Assembly: GCA_031261485.1 (NCBI GenBank)
Contig: JAISJO010000021.1
Location: 1 to 37,053, forward strand
Source: Propionibacteriaceae bacterium
Lineage (GTDB): Bacteria; Actinomycetota; Actinomycetes; Propionibacteriales; Propionibacteriaceae
Length of the DNA: 37,053 bases
Direction of reading: 5' to 3'
This document shows, piece by piece, positions 31,380-37,053 of this stretch. Within the stretch, counting starts at the first letter, position 1. The number at the start of each line of letters is the position of its first letter. A program made the position numbers and the translations under genes. The notes under the pieces are model-generated. The model did no database searches. It saw nothing but the letters and a program-made list of their open reading frames with translations, and was not told the origin of the DNA.

Positions 31380-31775
31380 TCAGACGGCCAGCGTCACTCC
31401 TTGGCGCTGGGCTGCCGAGCGCAATCGGTCATCGAAAGTGGCCAGACCAGCGGACATGGCAAGGGCAGTGGCCAAGACGATAGCTTCAGGCATTTTCAGT
31501 CCACTCGTGGAGCGCGCACGAGCCATCGCCGCAGCATCCACAACATCGGGTGGGGCCGAGGACACTCCGGCACTCTCCAAGTCTGACAGCAAGGACTCTT
31601 CCTGATGTGCGGGAACCACTCCGACGAGTACCTCTGCGAGAGTCACTGGGTGGACTGCAACATGATGGTTGCTTTGTGCCAAGTAGGCGACCGCCGAGCC
31701 ATGATGGGTCTCGGCGGGATTCAGAAGCGCGATGAGGAAACTTGCGTCCGCGACGACCCTTGCGACGACTGTCAT
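31380..31775 (-). CDS. vapC: VapC-type PIN ribonuclease toxin
   Basis: A 131-aa PIN protein. ATG 31775 overlaps the antitoxin stop (ATGA) and is preferred over an in-frame ATG at 31784. D10 (VVADASFLIAL), E48 (TLAEVLVG) and D115 (ATFDDRL) are present. The third acidic position is Glu97 (MPEAIVLATAL) where many relatives have Asp, so activity is likely but not certain. Confidence 0.85.
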   Translation of the reverse strand: MTVVARVVADASFLIALLNPAETHHGSAVAYLAQSNHHVAVHPVTLAEVLVGVVPAHQEESLLSDLESAGVSSAPPDVVDAAAMARARSTSGLKMPEAIVLATALAMSAGLATFDDRLRSAAQRQGVTLAV

Positions 31776-32032
31776 GCGTCCCACTCGGCCCTCAGTCGGT
31801 CAAGGTACCCAGCCGGATAGGCGTCCGAATACCCAGACAGTCGAGCAACTGCCTCCTGACGCCGCTGCTCCTCGGGTGCGAGCGACTCAGCCACCTGTCT
31901 GGCCCCCATTGTGATGAGCCTGACGAGCGCCTGCGACTTGGCCAGTCCTGGCCAAACCTTCTCAGCGATCAAGAGAGCCTCACCCACTCCGCCTGTGTCC
32001 GTCACCATATAGCGAGGAAGTGTTGTACTCAT
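31772..32032 (-). CDS. vapB: VapB-like antitoxin
   Basis: An 86-aa protein (MSTTLPRYMVTDTGGVGEALLIAEKVW start), partner of the PIN toxin by overlap. SQALVRLITMGARQVAESLAPEEQRRQEAVARL resembles the helix of ribbon-helix-helix antitoxins. ATG 32032 is preferred over 32038 because TACACT (32039-32044) ends 6 bases before it. The fold assignment is tentative; the pairing with the toxin is firm. Confidence 0.75.
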   Translation of the reverse strand: MSTTLPRYMVTDTGGVGEALLIAEKVWPGLAKSQALVRLITMGARQVAESLAPEEQRRQEAVARLSGYSDAYPAGYLDRLRAEWDA

Positions 32033-32173
32033 ACTCATAGTGTAACACCAGTCCTATTCTCCTTTCTCCAGTGCGGTCGCCTCGGGTGCAAGTGACTCAC
32101 TGGCTGCCTACAGGGACAATAGGAGATTGTGGGACCGCCGAGAACGCCCGAAGCCAATCTGTGGATAACTAGT

Positions 32174-32196
32174 GTCCACAGGCAGGGCCTGTGGAC
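32174..32196. repeat. Hairpin between TA modules
   Basis: GTCCACAGGC-AGG-GCCTGTGGAC, a perfect 10-bp stem with a three-base loop. It lies downstream of the broken YafQ-like toxin and upstream of the vapBC promoter. No U-run follows on either strand, so a terminator role is uncertain. Confidence 0.55.
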
Positions 32197-32233
32197 AACT
32201 CCCGCGTTTGCCCGAACAGCGACATCTCTTCGC

Positions 32234-32518
32234 TCATCCATACACCTCATCATGCGTGCCGGTGGCGACAAAGAAGACCTCGTCGTCAACGACTTGGTAG
32301 AGCATGACCCAGTTGCTGTTGCGGCCCTCCAGATGAAGTGCCCGGTACCCCTTCCATTCGCCTGTCAACGGGTGGTCGTTGAACGATGCTGGAATGGGCT
32401 TCTCACCTGAGAAGAGGACCGCCAGAACCGCAGCGTTCAGGACATCTTGGCTTCAGTGCTTCTTCTTGCAGCGTTTCAGGTCGCGTGGCCAGGAGGTTGA
32501 GAAGTCAGCCCGCAGCAT
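32234..32518 (-). pseudogene. YafQ/RelE-type toxin interrupted by one TGA codon
   Basis: Starting at ATG 32518, inside the antitoxin end, the frame reads MLRADFSTSWPRDLKRCKKKH and then TGA (32453-32455). The same frame continues without further change as SQDVLNAAVLAVLF, then FNDHPLTGEWKGYRALHLEG and NWVMLYQVVDDEVFFVATGTHDEVYG to a proper stop at 32234. The pattern DHPLTGEWKGYR...H-x-L/E...W-x-x-L/M-Y is the YafQ/RelE mRNA-interferase signature, and the full length (94 codons) is normal. Relatives usually have Trp or another residue at the stop position, so a single base change probably inactivated the toxin. Confidence 0.85.
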
Positions 32519-32777
32519 CAGCGCTCGCCCACATTGCCGCAATCAGGTCTTCCGCGTTGTCGAACCGAGCGTGGCCATGCATGGTTTCAACCTCTCGCAT
32601 CGCAGCGAGGGTGCGTTCGTTGGGGATTTCCGCCCAATCGCCTGCGTCCACGGGCGTGATTTGCACCCAGGGGCGGCTGTGCTTGAACACGGTCACCGGC
32701 TGTCCGGTCGCAACGACCGTGTCAGCGATCCTCGAGAATTGTGCCCGGGCGTCGGCTGTGGTCACTGTGATTGGCAT
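32505..32777 (-). CDS. Phd/YefM-type antitoxin, partner toxin broken
   Basis: A 90-aa protein: ITVTTADARAQFSRIADTVVATGQPVTVFKHSRPWVQITPV is the Phd/YefM domain, followed by an acidic tail (ERTLAAMREVETMHGHARFDNAEDLIAAMWASA). ATG 32777 has AAGGAG six bases upstream; an ATG at 32792 overlaps that site and is less likely. The antitoxin frame is intact although its toxin has a nonsense codon, as expected since losing the antitoxin first would be harmful. Confidence 0.85.
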   Translation of the reverse strand: MPITVTTADARAQFSRIADTVVATGQPVTVFKHSRPWVQITPVDAGDWAEIPNERTLAAMREVETMHGHARFDNAEDLIAAMWASADAAG

Positions 32778-33043
32778 GGCATGCTCCTTCATCTGTGTAG
32801 GCGTTTATTCTAGCGTGTTTTCGCGCTATTTTTGGTGGGCCAGGCTCGACTCTCCTTGTGCTCCGTCTCATCGGGGCGTAGAAGCATGCCGCGATTGAAC
32901 CCACCGGACTAGACTTCAACTTTCATTTCTTCACTGTATTGAGACTGAGTCCTTCCATTTCAGTTGTCCACAGGCATGTGTCTGGTCCACAAGACCGACC
33001 GGTCACATTATCCATCCGTGTGATTCAAGAGGTAAGGAGACTG

Positions 33044-33198
33044 CGCGGGCCAACTTTGGCCGAAACCGTGCAACTTCCGAGGGGCGCTTCGGAGTAGGTG
33101 CAAAGCACGCCCGTTTCAGGCCAGGAACTGGGCCATCTTTGAGCCAACACCGTGTGGAGCCGCCGAATACACCCGGAGTAGGCCAAAGTTGGCCCGCG
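33044..33198 (-). repeat. 137-bp repeat, copy C, with extended terminal inverted repeats
   Basis: The reverse-oriented copy. The 137-bp core is 33053-33189; around it the ends extend to a perfect 18-bp inverted repeat, CGCGGGCCAACTTTGGCC at 33044-33061 and its complement at 33181-33198. It aligns with copies A and B without gaps when reversed, though the interior is more diverged. Confidence 0.85.
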
Positions 33199-33260
33199 TC
33201 GATAGGGGAGAGTCAGTTTGGCGCACTGTATATATAGGGAGCGGACCTCATCTAGGTACT

Positions 33261-33325
33261 GGACCCGGCGACCTCGCGCAGGGTGACAACACATCCCGTC
33301 ATTCTGCGCGTAGTCGCAGAATCCA
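33261..33325 (+). repeat. Palindromic elements in tail-to-tail order
   Basis: A reverse unit (33261-33287, ending CGCGCAGGGTGAC) followed by a forward unit (33298-33325, GTCATTCTGCGCGTAGTCGC and AGAATCC). The order is opposite to that of the pairs at 13688 and 16014. Confidence 0.75.
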
Positions 33326-34003
33326 CACACCAAGCACGGCCCGTTGTCCCCGGCTCTTTTCGCACAGTGTGACCTTCGGTGAGTAGGTAATGGGCCAGGC
33401 GTCAGTATTTCCGCGGAACTACACCCTCGGTCATAGAAATCACGGCCCTGACACGCGCTGGACGGCTCAAAATCGACCACAATTCGGCAGTTGCAGGGGG
33501 TTGTCGAGTGATTCCAGAATGGCCATCTCACCTATGTTTTTCGGTGTCAGCCGGGCCGAATCTGTGTTAGGCTGTGAAACAGATTCGGGCAGTGTGGCCC
33601 GACAAGCCCACGGTACTACGTTTCCACGGCAACTTTAGGAAACTTGGCATAAATGAGTTGTGGATATCCCCCCAAAGAACTAGCGTTCATCAAGAGTACA
33701 CAGATTCTCTTTTTGAGTACGCAGTTTTTGTCTGTGGGTACGTAGAAAGGGTCTGTTCTCACCGTGGGTCGCTACCACACAATTTCATAAGGTGCGCCGC
33801 CGGGGCGCATGAACGTCATGTATCGGGGAGGTCATTGATGACACAGCCACTGGGTTTGTGTAGACATTATGCTGCGGAAGGAGGGGTGCCTCCGACATTG
33901 CTATGTCTAGGGGAAACACTCTTCTACAGTCCACATAACCAAAGTCCAAGCCGCGCGCTCACCGAACAACAATCTTCAAATAACCAACAACGAGGGGGAT
34001 CCC
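33326..34003. other. Non-coding upstream region of the surface protein gene
   Basis: About 680 bp, less GC-rich than its surroundings, with no convincing gene. An open frame at 33574-34011 has no recognisable protein character and runs into the next start. An inverted repeat CCGAATCTGT / ACAGATTCGG (33555-33564, 33578-33587; 13-base loop) is the main structure. A long leader or upstream promoters for the surface gene are plausible. GAGGGGG at 33992-33998 is the ribosome-binding site for the ATG at 34004. The rest of the gap after 32777 (32778-33043) shows nothing recognisable. Confidence 0.5.
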
Positions 34004-37000
34004 ATGTCTAATACGGAACGTCACGCAACGTCAGCGAAGACGTCGAAAACACCAGCATGGAGGCGAGCCTTGGCGGGCATCGCCTCTGGTGCGCTTGCCA
34101 TCGGAGGGCTGAGTCTGTCCCCGTTATTCTCAGACATCGCTGTTCCTGAGGCCGAGGCCGCAGTGCCTGTGAGCCACAATTTTACGCCCGGAGCGGCGAC
34201 CTGGACCAAGGTTGTGGGGTTCGAGGCCGTGTGGCCGGCGGACACGGACGGGACCAGTGGCCTGATCGAAGACGCCATCTATTGGGCTGGCTCCCAGTCC
34301 GTTTCCTCCAGCACGACCAACGGCGGCGCGACGAGCGATATCTTGGGTATGAGTTACGACTTCTCCGATGACTTGGGGACCTACCGGACTCGCACCGTGT
34401 TGCAGATCCATCGGATACCCGGTGTGTCGACGAGTGACTCCTTCGACTCTGCGGTGTTCCGCACGCAGGCCATGGCTCGCATTGGTGGCACGAACGCCGC
34501 TCCTGTTGCGTCATCCGACCCAGCGGAGGTCCGTGGTCCCGCTGCTCCGTTGACGGTGTATTTCTGGAACAACGCTCGAACTCCAGCCTCCAGCCCTGGA
34601 CCAACGTGCGGATCTCAAGCCAACAAGATCGTGCGTATCACATCAGGCGACACGGGCATTTATTGGAGCTGCATCCCGACTGGAGCCGGTGGAGGCTGGA
34701 ACCCCGGTCTGGGCGGTAACTCGACTGGTGGCGAGGCCGATCAGGCCACAGGCGCCATCTACGTTGTCAGGTCCGTCTCTGGTGAAGTCGACAACCAGTC
34801 CAGCACTTCGACGGCTGCCAACACCGAGGACGCATTCACCTTCACGGTCTGGGATCCCCTAACAGGCAAGTACTCTTTGTCGGGTTCAGTTCAACCCGGC
34901 GACTGGTACCAGGGCATGACGACTGTGCCGCGGGCAAGAGTCAACCTCCGGGCCAACGTGAACGGGACAGGGAACGCCACCCCAGCCTCGCCTGCTGACT
35001 TCGCTTTGGACGCAGACGGCAAGATCTATGCCTATACCGGTGGTTCAGTGTCCACGGCCTATCCCATCAACAACAACGCATCAATCGTGCGTGTGGAGCC
35101 AGCCCGTGACGGGAATGGGGACATTGTTGACGGGACAGTGAGCAATCCGTGGCGCTACTATGTGGTGACGAAGATCCAGAAGGACCCGGCGTTCCCGGGT
35201 GTGTCGTGGGATTCAGCTGCTTCGATTTATGGCAACGCCTTCCTTAATGGCCAGTTGTTCAATGGTGCCTCCACGAGCGTGGGTGGAACCTACACCTCCC
35301 CCGGCAGGGTGACGGGCGGAGGCGCTGGTTTGGGCGTAATGATCAAGATTGATCCCCTGGAAGCGCTGGCCAGGCCCTCTTGGACAATCGAGAACAAGAA
35401 CCCCTCCAATCTCCCCACGATCACAGACAATGCCTCGCCACAGCAGGCTGCGGTCATCCGCGGCACGCTCTTCAACGACGCTGATGGCGATGGCGTCATC
35501 ACTCGCGGTGAGAGCGTTCTCATTGGCCAGAAGGTTGCGCTCTACGATTCAGAGTACAACTTGCGTGCTGTTTTCACGACCGACTCTGTTGGCAACTACT
35601 CCTTCATCGTGCCTTGGAAGCTAGGGTCGGTATATTACGTCAGGCCTGTCCAAATCCAGGCTCCTCTGGCTGGTACCTCGACTTTGGCTAATGCCGCCCA
35701 GACATGGGGCGCAGGCTCGACCGAGTATGGTTATGCCTCCAATGGGGCGGTACTGACCAACACAGCGACAGTCCAGTGCACAAACGGCAATAGCTCGTTG
35801 GAAGCTGGCAAGGCGTGCTATGGCGCGAAACTTCCTGGAAATCCGGATCCGGCTTTGGGAGCTATCAAGTCAACAAGTGACCCCGCTGACTGGCTGACCT
35901 ATGCGAAAGTCGAAATCAATACCTCTCAGGTTGTCCCGTCCGCTGACTTCGCTTTCACGACCGTGGGTTCCTACGGTGACGCGGGTGCAGGACCGGCAGC
36001 GACCGCTGCCAACATTCCTGGCCACGTCAATCAGCCAGCCGCAACTGCCTACTTGGGCAACACTGTCGGCTCGTACACCGGACCTGCAACTGACAATGCG
36101 GCTCACAATGGTACAGACAATGGCGTGTACGTGAACTCCTACGCCGGCCCGATCGAGCTGCAGGGAACCATCCTGGCTTCGACCAAGGAATACCAGTTGG
36201 CGGCCAGAGTCTCCGCCACTGCGCCTGCCACTTCCACCATCCATGGGTGGAACACCACTGCTGGTGGTACCGCATGGTCGGCTGCGCCCACGTGGTCGCC
36301 GACGATCAGTGGCACCTCTGCCGCTGGCCCCTACAAGTTCCAGACCGGTGGGACAATCACGGGCACTCCGGTTGTGCAATTCAGGGCCGACATCTCTGCC
36401 AATGCTTCTCCGACCCTGGCGACCAATGCTAATGGGGAGTACTCTGCCCTCGCATCGGGCACACCGGCTTGGACAACTCTTGGTGAAATCGAAGACTATA
36501 CGTTCCAGGTCGCAGATTCGGTCTATCGACCCGCTGTCAAGACGACGTCTGGCTCGGGCACGTTCACGGTGGACGGTGTGACTTTCACCGCTGACAACGT
36601 TGGCTTTACCGTTGGCGATGCCAAGGCCGCTCCGGCTGGCACCGAAAAGAAGGTGACAGCCATTGCTCCCAACGCCCAATGGACTGCTACGTCCATGATC
36701 GTCAAGGATGTGGAGACTGGAGCTGTCCTGTACACCCCCACCCCATTCCCGGATGGTCTCAACAGCACAAGTATCACATGGACCCCAGCTCTGGGCGACG
36801 ACGTGATTGTGGAAGTCATCTTCTCTAGGAACCCCGATGTCACGAAGTCGACTTTGACCCTTGACAAAGAGTCCACGACGGTCCACACGAATATCACCGC
36901 CACGGCGACGATCATCGACTCCGACAACAATCCGCTGGAGAATGTGATCGTCAACTGGGCCAATAACTCGGCTCCGGTGACGACCATTACCACCGATCCA

Positions 37001-37053
37001 ACTCCCCCTAACACCTGCACGACCGGTGCCGATGGCAAGTGCTCCATCACGAT
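34004..37053 (+). CDS. Large secreted surface protein with SdrD-B-like, GEVED-like and Ig-like domains, 3' end missing
   Basis: The frame is open from ATG 34004 to the window end, 1016 codons, with no stop. Residues 1-53 are a long signal peptide (basic start, GIASGALAIGGLSLSPLF, cleavage near EAEAA). Residues 54 to about 480 form a β-rich head with WSCIPTGAGGGWNPGLGGN. At 484-548, IRGTLFNDADGDGVITRGE...GNYSF is an SdrD B/CNA-B-like fold with a calcium-type DADGDG loop. Residues 651-835 run from SYGDAGAG to LGEIEDYTFQV, a GEVED-type domain. From 947 on, LTLDKESTTVHTNITATATI resembles bacterial Ig-like group 1. It is probably a wall-anchored adhesin or fimbrial-type stalk; an LPxTG signal would lie beyond the window. 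Confidence 0.85.
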   Translation, partial: MSNTERHATSAKTSKTPAWRRALAGIASGALAIGGLSLSPLFSDIAVPEAEAAVPVSHNFTPGAATWTKVVGFEAVWPADTDGTSGLIEDAIYWAGSQSVSSSTTNGGATSDILGMSYDFSDDLGTYRTRTVLQIHRIPGVSTSDSFDSAVFRTQAMARIGGTNAAPVASSDPAEVRGPAAPLTVYFWNNARTPASSPGPTCGSQANKIVRITSGDTGIYWSCIPTGAGGGWNPGLGGNSTGGEADQATGAIYVVRSVSGEVDNQSSTSTAANTEDAFTFTVWDPLTGKYSLSGSVQPGDWYQGMTTVPRARVNLRANVNGTGNATPASPADFALDADGKIYAYTGGSVSTAYPINNNASIVRVEPARDGNGDIVDGTVSNPWRYYVVTKIQKDPAFPGVSWDSAASIYGNAFLNGQLFNGASTSVGGTYTSPGRVTGGGAGLGVMIKIDPLEALARPSWTIENKNPSNLPTITDNASPQQAAVIRGTLFNDADGDGVITRGESVLIGQKVALYDSEYNLRAVFTTDSVGNYSFIVPWKLGSVYYVRPVQIQAPLAGTSTLANAAQTWGAGSTEYGYASNGAVLTNTATVQCTNGNSSLEAGKACYGAKLPGNPDPALGAIKSTSDPADWLTYAKVEINTSQVVPSADFAFTTVGSYGDAGAGPAATAANIPGHVNQPAATAYLGNTVGSYTGPATDNAAHNGTDNGVYVNSYAGPIELQGTILASTKEYQLAARVSATAPATSTIHGWNTTAGGTAWSAAPTWSPTISGTSAAGPYKFQTGGTITGTPVVQFRADISANASPTLATNANGEYSALASGTPAWTTLGEIEDYTFQVADSVYRPAVKTTSGSGTFTVDGVTFTADNVGFTVGDAKAAPAGTEKKVTAIAPNAQWTATSMIVKDVETGAVLYTPTPFPDGLNSTSITWTPALGDDVIVEVIFSRNPDVTKSTLTLDKESTTVHTNITATATIIDSDNNPLENVIVNWANNSAPVTTITTDPTPPNTCTTGADGKCSIT

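Noticed and set aside
32160-32168. TGTGGATAA, a perfect DnaA box complement
   Set aside because: A single 9-mer is expected by chance at this window size and no cluster, AT-rich unwinding region or dnaA/dnaN gene is nearby.
33574-34011. A 145-codon open frame upstream of the surface protein gene
   Set aside because: No recognisable protein features, Cys/His/Arg-rich shadow-like composition, and it overlaps the well-supported start at 34004.
1-37053. CRISPR arrays, tRNA or rRNA genes, complete insertion sequences
   Set aside because: None seen: no regularly spaced direct repeats, no tRNA-like GGTTCGAATCC arms, and no transposase frames.

Overview
The window is a GC-rich stretch of an actinobacterial chromosome. 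The strongest signs are a WhiB2-type regulator in a mannose-activation cluster (manC, whiB, membrane GT2 glycosyltransferase, DUF5719, metallopeptidase-like protein, DUF3499, manB, Trm112-like, TobH/Rv3256c-like SIS protein). Supporting signs are a DtxR/IdeR-type iron box and many genes that appear to be leaderless. A member of Actinomycetales, perhaps Actinomycetaceae, fits best. The species cannot be named from sequence alone.

Layout. 1-2043: end of a DivIVA-like coiled-coil gene, manC and a small membrane protein. 2104-11497: whiB2 with a clear promoter, the glycosyltransferase/DUF5719 pair, a divergent metallopeptidase-like/DUF3499 pair, manB, Trm112-like, SIS protein and a CDF metal exporter. 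11577-15932: aroQ, SprT-like, CPBP protease, a lipoprotein, and the divergent maf/birA pair. 16240-18879: a feoA-feoB(G domain)-feoB(membrane)-feoC iron-uptake operon under a DtxR box. 18871-24729: murD2 and murL, apparently the two enzymes of the L-Glu ligation/epimerisation route of peptidoglycan synthesis, with a DUF3048 gene and two PIN toxin-antitoxin modules between them. 24836-29444: housekeeping genes rph, rdgB, thyA, folA and dinB. 29454-32777: a leftward island of rhuM, mazEF, vapBC and an antitoxin with a YafQ/RelE-like toxin broken by one stop codon. 32778-34003: a repeat-rich non-coding stretch. 34004-37053: the start of a large secreted surface protein that runs off the window.

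The most unusual content is repetitive. A palindromic element (stem ATTCTGCG/CGCAGAAT, often in facing pairs) occurs at about a dozen places between genes. It also lies inside the reading frames of murD2, folA and probably birA, where it encodes extra peptide, much like Rickettsia palindromic elements. A second family has three copies of exactly 137 bp with complementary ends. Two toxin-type cassettes (vapBC and rhuM) are bordered by diverged duplicates of the 3' end of the neighbouring gene.

At least fourteen genes at the head of transcription units have a TANNNT hexamer ending 6-8 bases before the start codon and little or no ribosome-binding site. This suggests that leaderless transcription is the normal mode here.
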